Position numbers and translations under genes: made by a program. Shown in pieces: positions 34,222 through 43,814 of a stretch of 64,000 nucleotides of DNA. The notes beneath the pieces were generated by a model, which saw nothing but the letters and a program-made list of their open reading frames with translations, searched no databases and was not told the DNA's origin. Positions within the stretch are counted from its first letter, which is position 1. Every line of letters begins with the position of its first letter. Source of the stretch: Acidobacteriota bacterium (GTDB lineage Bacteria > Acidobacteriota > Terriglobia > Terriglobales > Acidobacteriaceae); NCBI GenBank assembly GCA_003225555.1, contig QIAM01000022.1:40578-104577 (forward strand), given 5' to 3'.

Positions 34222-36822
34222 ATGCCCCTGAGAAGGCGACGCCCGAACCGCGGTGGGCAGGAGTCCTTGCTACTTATAGGAGCAGCAAGGGCAAGGCCAC
34301 TTCTGTCGATTGCGATTGCCTTCGTCATTGTCTGCCAGGTGGCTTGTTCTCGCCACCGCGATCCTCAGGCTGTTCTTGATCATGCGATGCGGACCCTTCA
34401 ACAAGGAGACATGGTGGATGCCACCCTTGAAGCGGAGAAAGGCTATAGAGAGTTCCACACCGCGAGCGCGGAATGGGCTTGGAAGTTCGCGATACTCAGG
34501 GCGAGGGTGCTTCACGGGCGTGGCATGGATGACGAAGCGATAAAGATCCTCACCTCCGAGCCAGCGTCGCCTCCATCCGGCGAGTTGGCGATTCAGAAAC
34601 TGAGGTGGGAGGGACTTTCGTATGCCTCCCTACACAAGTTTACGCAGGCTGAGGAGGACTTTCGCGAAGCTGAGAAACTCTGCACGGTAGCTGCGTTCCC
34701 CGTGTGTGCGGCTGTGGTCAGCGCCAGAGGAGTACTGGAAATGAATCAAGGTCACTACGCACAAGCGCAAACCTATTTCGAACGCGTCTTGCCAGCCGCC
34801 CGCGCAACCGGTGATCAATTATGGGAGGCCAACGCACTGCTCGATCTCAGTTGGTCCGCTTTGTCCCAAGCTCACTACGATGAAGCGCTCGATTGGGCGT
34901 ATGAGGCTCGCCAGATATCCATCGAGCGAAACTCTGCCGACCTTGCCCAGGCAGCGCTAGGCAACATGGGATGGGCGTACTACAAACTTGGCGATCCTGA
35001 AAAGGCTTTGGCAATGTTTGTGGAAGCCAGGGAACGGGCCAGGATGCTCGGCGACATGGCAGATCAGGTCAAATGGCTCACCAATGCTGGCCTAGTCCAC
35101 ATGGACGCCCACGACTTCAACGTTGCGGAAGGGTTATTCCGACAGTCCCTTGATCTTGCAACCAAAATCAAAAGTAGGGAAGACATGATCAACGCTCATA
35201 TTGCTTTAGCATTCGTCTCCGAGCAAACTGGCAAGCTGGCAGAGGCCAAGCACCATGCGGACCAAGTACTTTCTATGGCACGAGCCGATGGTAATAAAGA
35301 CGACGAAGTTTATGCACGGTTGGTGCAGGGAGATCTGGCGGCGCGGGAGCACGACACCGCTGCTGCGGAAGCCGCCTTCCGCGAGGTTGCGCAGTCACCG
35401 GACGCGGTAGTTTTTCTCAAGTGGCAGGCGAAGCATTCACTGGCCCGGCTCCACGAGGACAAGAACCAACCAGAATCCGCCGAGAACGAATACAGGAGTG
35501 CACTGTCGACATTCGAAGGGGCGCGGGCCAATCTCAAGAAGATGGATTCCCGCCTACCTTTCCTCACGAATGCCACGGCGATTTACGACGACTACATTCA
35601 CTTTCTTGTGAGCCGCGGCAAGACGGACGAGGCACTGCAGGTCGCTGACTACAGCCGCGCGCGAACGCTCAGCGAAGGCCTGGGATTGCTTGCTCACGCA
35701 GGACCTTCTTCCGGCAGTACCGGGTCATTCAAACCCTACCCTCTGAACGCTTCGCAAGTAGCGCGGCGGGCCGGCGGCACGATTCTCTTCTATTGGCTGG
35801 GCGACAAGCAGTCGTACCTGTGGGCGATTACTCCACAGAAGACGAGTCTATATACGCTGCCGTCTGCTGCGGAAATTGAGGCGGCGGTGCAGCGATATCG
35901 CAAAGCGCTGGTTGGACCAGAAGACGCACTCGCTGGCGCTGAGGGCGACGGCACTGTGCTCTACCGGATGCTGGTCGCTCCGGCGCAGGCCTTGTTGAAG
36001 GCTCAGGTGCCCCAGGTCTCGCAAATGCAGCGAGACATGGGGCACCCCGTCTTCATCATCCCGGACGGCGGCCTGAACAGTCTGAATTTTGAAGCCCTGC
36101 TCGTCTCCGAACCTCAGCCGCACTACTGGATTGAAGATGTGACCATCTCCAACGCCAACTCCATCCGGCTGCTGGCATCTTCGCGCAAGGGCCCGGCCCG
36201 TGTCTCACCCAACATCCTTCTCTTTGGCGACGCGGTGACAGCGAACGTGGATTATCCTTCGTTACCCAAGGCCGCGCTTGAGATGGAAAGCATCCAGAAA
36301 CACTTTCCAACAGCACAAGCGCGCGTCTTCGCGAGGGAGCAGGCCACTCCGCCTGCATACATCGACAGCAAGCCGGAGCAGTTTTCCTATATTCATTTCG
36401 TAACCCACGGAACGGCCAGCCGGTTGAGTCCGCTGGAGTCGGCTATTGTGCTGTCAAAGACGACGTCCGCAGATGACTCCTTCAAACTCTACGCGCGCGA
36501 CATCATTGGTCACCAGTTGCGGGCGGACCTGGTGACAGTCTCCGCATGCTACGGCGCAGGATCTCGGGCGTACTCGGGCGAGGGTTTGGTGGGACTGTCC
36601 TGGGCATTTTTGCGCGCCGGCGCCCACAATGTGATCGGCGCGTTATGGGAAGTCAGCGACGACTCCACCCCGAAGCTGATGGACCGTCTTTATAGTGAAG
36701 TGAAAAAAGGAAAGAGTCCTGCAGAGGCTCTGCGCGCCGCCAAGCTATCGCTGCTGCACTCGAACAGCGCTTTCCGCAAGCCTTTTTACTGGGCCCCGTT
36801 TCAGCTCTACACCGGATCGTAG
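34222..36822 (+). CDS. TPR-CHAT protein (caspase-like peptidase), lipoprotein signal
   Basis: An 866-residue protein. A basic start and hydrophobic segment end in a lipobox-like VACS around residue 41, which suggests export. TPR-type helical repeats fill about 45-460 (for example ALGNMGWAYYKLGDPEKALAMF). The C-terminal CHAT domain (about 560-860) has the catalytic dyad His729 (FVTHGTA) and Cys776 (VSACYGAG). It also has the typical GEGLVGLSWAFLRAGAHNVIGALWEV and PFYWAPFQLYTG. CHAT proteins are cysteine peptidases activated by partners or ligands. It lies downstream of the ECF/anti-sigma pair. Confidence 0.92.
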   Translation: MPLRRRRPNRGGQESLLLIGAARARPLLSIAIAFVIVCQVACSRHRDPQAVLDHAMRTLQQGDMVDATLEAEKGYREFHTASAEWAWKFAILRARVLHGRGMDDEAIKILTSEPASPPSGELAIQKLRWEGLSYASLHKFTQAEEDFREAEKLCTVAAFPVCAAVVSARGVLEMNQGHYAQAQTYFERVLPAARATGDQLWEANALLDLSWSALSQAHYDEALDWAYEARQISIERNSADLAQAALGNMGWAYYKLGDPEKALAMFVEARERARMLGDMADQVKWLTNAGLVHMDAHDFNVAEGLFRQSLDLATKIKSREDMINAHIALAFVSEQTGKLAEAKHHADQVLSMARADGNKDDEVYARLVQGDLAAREHDTAAAEAAFREVAQSPDAVVFLKWQAKHSLARLHEDKNQPESAENEYRSALSTFEGARANLKKMDSRLPFLTNATAIYDDYIHFLVSRGKTDEALQVADYSRARTLSEGLGLLAHAGPSSGSTGSFKPYPLNASQVARRAGGTILFYWLGDKQSYLWAITPQKTSLYTLPSAAEIEAAVQRYRKALVGPEDALAGAEGDGTVLYRMLVAPAQALLKAQVPQVSQMQRDMGHPVFIIPDGGLNSLNFEALLVSEPQPHYWIEDVTISNANSIRLLASSRKGPARVSPNILLFGDAVTANVDYPSLPKAALEMESIQKHFPTAQARVFAREQATPPAYIDSKPEQFSYIHFVTHGTASRLSPLESAIVLSKTTSADDSFKLYARDIIGHQLRADLVTVSACYGAGSRAYSGEGLVGLSWAFLRAGAHNVIGALWEVSDDSTPKLMDRLYSEVKKGKSPAEALRAAKLSLLHSNSAFRKPFYWAPFQLYTGS

Positions 36823-36837
36823 CTGATCTTGAAATCC

Positions 36838-36925
36838 CATGGCGATGCGCGCAAGATCCTTCGCTCCGCCCGACCGCCCGACCGACGGCTACGCTCAGGA
36901 TGACGCCCCAAGAAGGTGATTGGTC
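36838..36925. repeat. Possible dispersed intergenic repeat
   Basis: AGATCCTTCGCTCCGCC, a CGACCG-rich spacer and GGCTACGCTCAGGATGACG lie between the CHAT gene and convergent fumC. Strings of this type recur between genes in related genomes. The arms have limited complementarity (TCCT/AGGA). The assignment rests on recollection of similar sequence and should be tested against the rest of the genome. Confidence 0.35.
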
Positions 36926-36944
36926 TGAGAACCGAGAACTGTTG

Positions 36945-38354
36945 TTACGGCCGCGTCATCTTCTCCGGGCGCATCAGCCGATCAAATTCCTCGCCGGTCA
37001 GATGACCCAGCTTCAACGCCGCCTCTCGCAAGCTGGTGTGCCCGACGTGCGCGGTGTGCGCGATCTCGGCGGCCTTGTCGTATCCAACCTTCGGAGCCAG
37101 CGCGGTCACCAGCATTAGCGAGTTCTTTACGTACCAATCTACCTTCGCGCGATCGACCTCGATTCCTTTGAGCATGTACTCGACATAGCCGTGGCTGGCG
37201 TCGGTGATCAGCGTGACCGAGTGCAGGAAGTTGTAAATGATGACCGGCTTGAAGACGTTGAGTTCGAAGTTGCCCTGTGACCCTGCGAAGCCCACAGCAG
37301 CTGTCGCACCGTGAACCTGCACACATACCATGGTCATAGCCTCGCATTGCGTAGGATTGACCTTGCCGGGCATGATCGAAGATCCCGGCTCATTCTCCGG
37401 AATCGACAGCTCTCCCAATCCACAACGTGGCCCTGAGGCCAGCCAGCGAATATCATTCGAGATCTTCATCAGGGAAGCGGCCAGTGTTTCCAACGCACCC
37501 TGGGCAAACACGATCTCATCGTGCGCGGACAGCGCCGCAAACTTGTTGGGATGCGAGCGGAACGGAAGACCCGTCAGTTCCGCGATCTTCTTCGCCGCGC
37601 GCTCGGCGAATTCGGGATGGGCGTTGAGACCCGTCCCTACAGCAGTTCCACCGATTGCAAGATCGTAAAGCCCATCCAGCACCTGCTCCAATCGTCTGAT
37701 GTCACGTTCCAGGAGACTGGCCCAGCCCCCAAATTCCTGCCCGATGGTCAGAGGCACGGCGTCCTGCAAGTGCGTGCGGCCGATCTTGACGACGTCGTTG
37801 AATTCCTTTGCCTTGGCGGCGATCGCATCGCGCACGTTCTGAATCGCGGGAATCAGCGCATTCTTCACCCGCTCGGCGGCCGCGATGTGCATCGCCGCCG
37901 GAAACGTGTCGTTCGAAGACTGCGACATATTCACATCGTCATTGGGATGAATCGGCTTCTTCGATCCCATCTCGCCACCCGCAGTCTCGATTGCGCGGTT
38001 GGAGATGACCTCATTCACGTTCATATTGGTCTGCGTTCCGCTGCCGGTCTGCCAGATGCGCAGGGGAAACTGATCATTGAGCTTTCCGGAGATGACTTCG
38101 TCGGCAGATTGCACGATGAGCTTGGCCTTGTCCGCGGGCAACTTGCCGAGATCCTGATTCACGAGTGCGCAAGCTTTCTTCAGAATGCCGAACGCCCGGA
38201 TCAACTCCGGAGGCATGGTATCGCCACCGATGTTGAAGTGCAGCAGCGAGCGCTGAGTCTGTGCCCCCCAGTAGACATTCGCGGGAACTTCAATCTTCCC
38301 CATGCTGTCGGATTCGATGCGCGTGCGGCTGGCTGGTCCTGCCAAAATTGCCAT
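36945..38354 (-). CDS. fumC: Fumarate hydratase class II
   Basis: A 469-residue TCA-cycle enzyme converting fumarate to malate as a homotetramer. [31 protein letters not shown] and the superfamily signature [11 protein letters not shown] are all present, with [19 protein letters not shown] in the middle. Length and motifs fit a complete FumC. It is a single gene, divergent from the YpdA-type reductase. Confidence 0.97.
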   Translation of the reverse strand: MAILAGPASRTRIESDSMGKIEVPANVYWGAQTQRSLLHFNIGGDTMPPELIRAFGILKKACALVNQDLGKLPADKAKLIVQSADEVISGKLNDQFPLRIWQTGSGTQTNMNVNEVISNRAIETAGGEMGSKKPIHPNDDVNMSQSSNDTFPAAMHIAAAERVKNALIPAIQNVRDAIAAKAKEFNDVVKIGRTHLQDAVPLTIGQEFGGWASLLERDIRRLEQVLDGLYDLAIGGTAVGTGLNAHPEFAERAAKKIAELTGLPFRSHPNKFAALSAHDEIVFAQGALETLAASLMKISNDIRWLASGPRCGLGELSIPENEPGSSIMPGKVNPTQCEAMTMVCVQVHGATAAVGFAGSQGNFELNVFKPVIIYNFLHSVTLITDASHGYVEYMLKGIEVDRAKVDWYVKNSLMLVTALAPKVGYDKAAEIAHTAHVGHTSLREAALKLGHLTGEEFDRLMRPEKMTRP

Positions 38355-38466
38355 GACGGTACCTGATCAAAGCGTGAACGACGAAAGAACCCTGAATTAT
38401 AGCAAGCGCGCAGAGCGCGAGACGCGGGCGTAATTCCATCATGCTAGAATCATCGGTTTCCGGTCT

Positions 38467-39564
38467 GTGTTCGCACCTTCATTGCGGCGCAGTCTTCAAC
38501 GAGTCCTCGTGCCCGATTTTCTTACCGCCGCAGACGTCGAAACCTTGCCCCAAGCCAAGGCGCAGGCGCATCCGGAGATGCGGTGTGATGTGATCGTAAT
38601 CGGAGCCGGCCCCACCGGACTAGCCTGCGCTATCGAAGCCCAGAAACACGGCCTCAATGTGATCGTGCTCGACAAGGGATGCCTCGTGAACTCCCTGTTT
38701 CACTATCCCGCGGGCATGATTTTCTTCACCACGCCCGAGTTGCTCGAAATCGGGGACATCCCATTTACGACGGCGCAACAGAAGCCGACCCGCGAGGAAG
38801 CCCTCGAGTATTACCGCAAAGTCACCGAGCACTACCGTCTCGACGTGCGCCAGTACGAGTGGGTCAAAACCGTCATGGGCCAGGACGGAAACTTCAGCAT
38901 TACCGCCACCGATCGCGCCGGTCGCCCGCACGACTACCGCACGCGCAAAGTGATTGTTTCGACCGGCTACTATGACCTTGCCAATGAACTATGTATTCCC
39001 GGGGAAGATCTCCCCAAGGTCTCGCATTATTATGGCGAACCCCATCCTTATTTCGATTGCGATGTGCTGGTCATAGGTGGGAAGAACTCGGCGGCCATTG
39101 CGTCCCTTGACCTGTGGCGGCACGGCGCCCGCGTAGTGCTTGTGTATCGTGGCTCACAGATCCATCACCACGTGAAATATTGGATCAAGCCCGACCTGGA
39201 GAACCGAATCAAGAATGGCGATATTGAAGCCTTCTTCAACAGCACCGTCCAGGAGATTGGCATCGATCACGTGGTCGTCAACACGCCGCGAGGTCCGATT
39301 CGATTGAAGAATGATTTCGTGTTGGCACTCATCGGTTACCATCCCGACTACGACTTCCTGCGCAGCATGGGCATTGAGCTATCAGAACAGCAGTGCCGTC
39401 CGGTTTGCGACCCGGTCTCACTTGAGAGCAATGTGCCGGGCATCTACGTTGCGGGCGTGATCGTCGCAGGATCGCGCACGAACGAAATCTTCATCGAGAA
39501 CGGACGCTTCCACGGCAAGCAGATCGCGGAAGACCTCAAGCACAAGCTGTGGCCGGAATCGTAA
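38467..39564 (+). CDS. YpdA-family FAD/NAD(P) reductase (putative bacillithiol disulfide reductase)
   Basis: Up to 365 residues from GTG 38467; GTG 38509 and ATG 38578 are other starts. The FAD-binding VIVIGAGPTGLACAIEA and the NAD(P)-binding VLVIGGKNSAAIASLDLWRHGA dinucleotide motifs frame the protein. GLNVIVLDKGCLVNSLFHYP and the C-terminal GIYVAGVIVAGSRTNEIFIENGRFHG are typical of YpdA. YpdA (Bdr) reduces oxidised bacillithiol with NADPH in Firmicutes. The presence of bshA and bshB1 in this window supports the same role here. The N-terminal extension is longer than usual. Confidence 0.88.
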   Translation: MFAPSLRRSLQRVLVPDFLTAADVETLPQAKAQAHPEMRCDVIVIGAGPTGLACAIEAQKHGLNVIVLDKGCLVNSLFHYPAGMIFFTTPELLEIGDIPFTTAQQKPTREEALEYYRKVTEHYRLDVRQYEWVKTVMGQDGNFSITATDRAGRPHDYRTRKVIVSTGYYDLANELCIPGEDLPKVSHYYGEPHPYFDCDVLVIGGKNSAAIASLDLWRHGARVVLVYRGSQIHHHVKYWIKPDLENRIKNGDIEAFFNSTVQEIGIDHVVVNTPRGPIRLKNDFVLALIGYHPDYDFLRSMGIELSEQQCRPVCDPVSLESNVPGIYVAGVIVAGSRTNEIFIENGRFHGKQIAEDLKHKLWPES

Positions 39565-39610
39565 ATCACCGCGCCGTACGACGCTTAACCGTTTACCCTA
39601 GCCGGTTCGC

Positions 39611-40924
39611 ATGGAACCTCAACCCGAGCGTGCCGCACCCACCATCTCGCTTCGTTCCTATGCGCAGCTGCTACGTGCCAATCGTAACTTCCGGCGGTTG
39701 TGGATGGCGCAGATCGTCAGCGAGATCGGCGACTGGTTCTACACGCTCTCGATCTACACGCTCTTGCTTCATCTGACCGGACATGCGAGTTCAGTCGCGC
39801 TGGCGCTCGTCCTGCAAGTGCTGCCGCAAACTCTGGTCAACCCGGCCGCAGGTGTCATCAACGATCGGCTCCGCCGAAAGCACGTGATGATTGCAGCGGA
39901 CCTTGTTCGCTTCGTCATTGTGCTGGCCATGCTGCTGGTGCGCTCGCGGTCCATGGTCTGGCTCGTCTACCCGTTGCTGGTCGCAGAGACGATCATGGCG
40001 GCATTCTTCGAGCCCGCGCGCAGCGCCGTGATTCCCAATATCGCGGCCCGCGGCGAAGTGCTCATCGCCAACACGCTTTCGTCTGCGACGTGGTCCGTCA
40101 ACTTGCTGATCGGGGCTTCGGTGGGTGGAGTCGTCGCCGCCTTCTTCGGCCGCAACGCCGTCTTCGTGCTCAACGCGTTGTCATTCCTGGCGTCGGCGCT
40201 GTTTATCAGCGGAATGCACTTCGCCGAGCCACATGCAGAATCTGCGACGCCGCTCAAGGCGCGCGATCTGCTCGATTTCTCGCCGGTGCTCGAAGGCATC
40301 CGCTACGTGCGCAATCACCGCACGCTGCTGCCGACTGTCTTCGCCAAAGCGGGAGAGCTGATGATCGGTCCGAGCTGGGTAATTTTTACGGTAATGGGCG
40401 AACGAGAATTCGCGGTGCACTGGCACGGCATGGACCCGGCACGTGGAGCGATGCTCGGAATGAGCATCCTGCTGGGCGGGCGCGGTCTGGGTGCGCTCGT
40501 GGGCCCGCTTGTCTCCGCGCGTTGGGCCGGTCGCAGCGACCATCGCCTGCGACTCGGCATCTTGTTTGGTTATCTGACCATCGCGCTGGGCTACGGATCG
40601 CTCGGGGCCAGCCGTACCGTCTGGCTCGCCAGCGCCTGCGCCATGCTCGCACACATGGGAGGATCGACCGTCTGGGTGTTCTCCACGACGCTGCTGCAAC
40701 TCCACACGGAAGATCGTTTTCGTGGACGCGTCTTCGCCGCTGACCTTGGTCTCTCTATGCTGACTATCGCTGTCGGCGCCTATGGCTGCGGACGCTTGCT
40801 CGATTGGGGCATCTCGACGCGCACCGTCGCTACCGGCACGGGACTTATCATGCTGCTGCCCGCACTGCTGTGGGCGTGGTCCATGCGTGCAAGTCGCGTG
40901 CGGACATCAATTGTTGCTTCGTGA
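39611..40924 (+). CDS. MFS exporter (EntS-like)
   Basis: A 437-residue inner-membrane protein with about 12 membrane segments. It begins with LLRANRNFRRLWMAQIVSEIGDWFY, the usual start of this exporter group. It continues with INDRLRRKHVMIAADLVR (loop 2-3 motif) and FFEPARSAVIPNI. The substrate is unknown. It starts 46 bases after the YpdA gene and may be co-transcribed. Several overlapping frames on both strands are shadows of its GC-rich codons. Confidence 0.87.
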   Translation: MEPQPERAAPTISLRSYAQLLRANRNFRRLWMAQIVSEIGDWFYTLSIYTLLLHLTGHASSVALALVLQVLPQTLVNPAAGVINDRLRRKHVMIAADLVRFVIVLAMLLVRSRSMVWLVYPLLVAETIMAAFFEPARSAVIPNIAARGEVLIANTLSSATWSVNLLIGASVGGVVAAFFGRNAVFVLNALSFLASALFISGMHFAEPHAESATPLKARDLLDFSPVLEGIRYVRNHRTLLPTVFAKAGELMIGPSWVIFTVMGEREFAVHWHGMDPARGAMLGMSILLGGRGLGALVGPLVSARWAGRSDHRLRLGILFGYLTIALGYGSLGASRTVWLASACAMLAHMGGSTVWVFSTTLLQLHTEDRFRGRVFAADLGLSMLTIAVGAYGCGRLLDWGISTRTVATGTGLIMLLPALLWAWSMRASRVRTSIVAS

Positions 40925-40971
40925 TTGCGGTTCCGGTTTGGGCTTCCAGCTCCGACTGTCGCAGGTTTCAG

Positions 40972-41316
40972 TTATCGCACGTTTCGCGTCGGACGGGCAA
41001 ATGGATCGAGAGACTCTACAAATTTATGCAGCCGGGCCTTGCCCTCTTCCGGTACCTGAGTGAACTTGATTCCGTTCCCAAACGCGGGATGGTTGCTCAC
41101 GACTACACCCTTCGCGACAACCTTCTCCTGTCCGATCCAGAGCGTGATTTCCACTTCCTTCGAAACCTGCTGCGTCGAACTCATCTCAACGTAACATCCT
41201 CCCACGCAGATATCACTGGTCTGTGCGCGTAGTGGCGAACTTGCGCCCGGTTGGCGTACCTCAACCGGCAGAGCGGCTTTGAATCTTGGATGTTGCCGCT
41301 GGTGCGCGTAGGCCAT
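40972..41316 (-). CDS. Single-domain PilZ protein
   Basis: About 114 residues from the ATG at 41316, with an AGGAG ribosome-binding site nine bases upstream. It shows the c-di-GMP-binding RQHPRFKAALPVEV (R-x3-R type) and SDICVGGCYVEM (D-x-S-x-x-G-like) motifs, then TLWIGQEKVVAKGVV and GIKFT. It resembles the second half of the PilZ protein at 63094-63774. In the second motif Cys replaces the usual Ser, so c-di-GMP binding needs testing. Confidence 0.83.
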   Translation of the reverse strand: MAYAHQRQHPRFKAALPVEVRQPGASSPLRAQTSDICVGGCYVEMSSTQQVSKEVEITLWIGQEKVVAKGVVVSNHPAFGNGIKFTQVPEEGKARLHKFVESLDPFARPTRNVR

Positions 41317-41540
41317 AAGACTTGTCTCCTGCCGAGGAATGGGTTGCCATCGGCATGCGGTCCACGTTGCATTTTTGCTACCAACGCACACGTTAACTAA
41401 GTGCCTGATTCAAGAAGGACATCGGTCCTGCCGGCAAGGTTAGAATTCTGCGAATGACAAATTGTGTCAATCGCGAGACCCGTGTAATGTGCTCCGGATA
41501 GGGATCGATCTGGTGCCGGCAAACTTGTCAGGTTGTTTCG

Positions 41541-41876
41541 CTACCTTCCAAGGAGGCGGTCGATCTTTGCCGCCATGATGAAATCACTCTCCGTTAAGCC
41601 ATCAATCTTATGAGTCCAGAGCGTGATCTCAGCCTTGCCCCAGGACAGCAGAATATCGGGGTGATGCCCCTGCTCTTCCGCCACCGCGCCGACTTTGTTT
41701 ACGAAGTCGAGAGCCTGCTTGAAGTCGGGAAACTTGAACGCTCGCGTGAGGTGGTGCTCATTCACCGGCGTCCACTGGGGAACAACCTTCCGCAAACCCT
41801 CCAACTCTCTCCCTTTAATAGGGGGCACGCCGCCTCGGCATGGGACACACTTCTTGTCGGCAAGGTGTTCAGCCAT
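41541..41876 (-). CDS. phhB: Pterin-4a-carbinolamine dehydratase
   Basis: A 111-residue cytoplasmic enzyme that dehydrates 4a-hydroxy-tetrahydropterin. The active-site motif is EEQGHHPDI, followed by EITLWTHKIDGLTESDFIMAAKID. At N-terminal positions 10-13 an extra CVPC pair is present, as in several bacterial members. No aromatic amino acid hydroxylase is in the window. Confidence 0.93.
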   Translation of the reverse strand: MAEHLADKKCVPCRGGVPPIKGRELEGLRKVVPQWTPVNEHHLTRAFKFPDFKQALDFVNKVGAVAEEQGHHPDILLSWGKAEITLWTHKIDGLTESDFIMAAKIDRLLGR

Positions 41877-42330
41877 TGAAGGACTCCAGGGGCCAGTATA
41901 TCCAACCGCCTCTTATCCTGCTCAGCGGCGACAAGAATATGCACTACTCGGACCGGATGTTCGACTTTTGCGAACGTAAGACCATCGGGTACGTGTCTTC
42001 ACGCGCCATTTTTGTCGCGGGCCAGCGAGCCCAGAAAAATTCGCTGCATGGCACTGCCATTTAGAGCAGTTGTTGGAGCTCTGTGTAGCCTTTGCGATTC
42101 ACGGCATGGATGCAGGCTTCGAATGAAGGCGAATGAAGGAGCAGGGCTTTTCCGTTCTCGGAGAAGCTGTTAGGATAATTCGAGGTTGTCTGTGGTTTCT
42201 ACCGGCGGTTTATGGCCGGTTTGAACCGAAATAGAAACAATTCCGATCGCTCGGCACAAACTGTGTCACAGGCAATTTATGCAAAGGCACATCAACACCG
42301 GCGATTGCGCATCTTGTTGATTTGGCGAGT
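41877..42330. other. Intergenic region upstream of tRNA-Asp
   Basis: No gene is supported in this 454-base stretch. A small hairpin (ACCGGC 42201-42206 with GCCGGT 42215-42220) lies in it, without a T-run. The tRNA-Asp promoter should be near its right end. Confidence 0.45.
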
Positions 42331-42407
42331 GGGGACGTAGTTCAGTTGGTTAGAACGCTGCCCTGTCACGGCAGAGGCCGCGGGTTCGAGTCCCGTCGTC
42401 CCCGCCA
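42331..42407 (+). tRNA. tRNA-Asp (anticodon GTC)
   Basis: A 77-base gene with encoded CCA. The acceptor stem is GGGGACG/CGTCCCC, the D-arm is GTTC-AGTTGGTTA-GAAC, the anticodon stem-loop is CTGCC-CTGTCAC-GGCAG with anticodon GTC, and the T-arm contains TTCGAGT. Its 3' part is repeated at 55778-55840, marking it as an integration site. Confidence 0.97.
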
Positions 42408-42425
42408 TTCCTTTCAAGCACTTGC
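42363..42425. repeat. Left attachment-site repeat (attL)
   Basis: Starts CTGTCACGGCAGAGGCC in the tRNA anticodon loop and ends TTTCAAGCACTTGC, 18 bases beyond the tRNA. It matches 55778-55840 at 61 of 63 positions. The only differences are two adjacent bases in the T-stem (GC here, AT there). Confidence 0.92.
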
Positions 42426-43340
42426 GAAGAAAGAATGGTTCCTCCAGCCGGTTTTGTGTCGTTCTTTGTGTCGTAACCCACCGTTTTGACCCCCAGTGCG
42501 AGTGCATCTAGTGCCTTCCGCTTCGCCTCAATTCGAACGTGAGAATAGTGGGCCAGCATTTGTTGGGAGACGTGACCTGCGATGGACATGATCGTCCGAT
42601 CGCTCGCCTGGGATTCGGCCAATTCGGTGATGGCATGGTGTCGTAGATCGTGGAAACGCAGACCAGAGGTTGAACTCTTGAGCTTGCTGATGTCTGCGCC
42701 GCACTGCGCCCGTCGACAGGTCGCCGAGGGGTTCTGTAGCTCTCCGCAGGCCCGACACTTCACAGCCCGCGTCAGGCTTCGCCATGCAGAGCGCCAGCCG
42801 CTCATTGGCTTCGTGGGGTCTGGCTTGGAATACCCCTCAGCACTGGGAAAGACATACCAGTCAGCCTGCAAATCGGGTCCGAATAGCATCTGAGCGCGTT
42901 CCCTGAGCCGCATGATTGCGTTATAGGCGTTCGCATTGAGCGGGATCACTCGCTCGCCAGCGCGGGTCTTAGAACGGCGAATCACCAGACTGTGGTCCAT
43001 GAAGTCGATATCCCGCCAGCGCAATTGCTTGACCTCGCATCCCCGCATTGTCGTGTTTAGTGCGAGCATCGAAGCTAGGTATGCCGTTTCCCACTCGGGC
43101 TTAGAGTGGGCTACCTTGAGCAACCTCAACTTCTCCTCAGGTTGTAAGGCACGCCCGATATCCCGTCTCTCAGGAAGGCGCGGACCTCGTCTTCAACAAA
43201 ATGCCACCGCTTGGCCCTCTTCAAAATGCGACGCAATATCCCGATCTCCATGTTCACAGTCGTATTCGAGAGGCCGCTGGCCTTGCGTTGCCTGACGTAA
43301 GCCAGTATTGAGTCCGCATTAATGCGAGCAACGCATGTCG
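42414..43340 (-). pseudogene. Tyrosine integrase of the island, frameshifted
   Basis: The C-terminal catalytic part (43129 downwards) has LNTTMRGCEVKQLRWRDIDF, the FHDLRHHAITEL box and GHVSQQMLAHYSHV with the catalytic Tyr. The N-terminal SAM-like part (ILAYVRQRKASGLSNTTVN, then GILRRILKRAKRWHFVEDEV) lies upstream in a different frame. It shifts by one base near 43175-43190, where the other frame reads PRLPERRDIGRALQPEEK. The far N-terminus is also unclear. The open frame runs through the tRNA gene antisense, so its last residues are not real integrase sequence. Confidence 0.85.
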
Positions 43341-43814
43341 ATGACCACTCTTCGCCAACCAGTCATTGCTGCGACGGTTACGAAAGGCCGTCTTACCCAC
43401 CCATCTTCTCTGAATCACAGCACTTGTTCATAGGTGACGGCGGTAACCGGTCCAGCGCTACGGTACAGTTGTCCTCTGGTGTCAAGAAGCAAGGCTCACC
43501 CACGATATTTAACATACGGAACCAGTCAGGTGCCGAAGTGATGTCGGTGATACGCACGTCGAAGATTCTGGCCGTTATCGGACTCTTCACCTAGGAGAAC
43601 GCCAAAATAGTTTCGCGGTTGAAGAAACTCTGGCAAAGGTTCGAGCGAAGAAGCCAGCTTGAGACTGCCGGAGAACGGCGCTGGTTCTCGGCCCCGCCAT
43701 CGTTGAGTCAAAAGGCCCTCGTAGCCGATGAGAGACTCGACCATAGACGTGCGTTGGGAATTCTCGCTATAATCCCTCCCCGCAAAGCCAATGTTGAACT
43801 GCGGGGGATTCAAG
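43341..43814. other. Region between integrase remnant and first GloVer gene
   Basis: No gene is supported. Open frames on the minus strand (for instance 43526-43993) lack recognisable sequence or a ribosome-binding site, and overlap the start of the GloVer gene. The region may contain decayed island DNA. Confidence 0.45.

Noticed and set aside
39700..40743. A 347-codon plus-strand open frame inside the MFS exporter gene
   Set aside because: Arg/Ala/Gly-rich composition of an off-frame GC-rich gene. The overlapping 437-residue frame has clear membrane segments and family motifs.
42350..42413. C-terminal tail GGDDGTRTRGLCRDRAAF on the integrase frame
   Set aside because: It is the antisense reading of the tRNA-Asp gene, a common annotation artefact and not integrase sequence.
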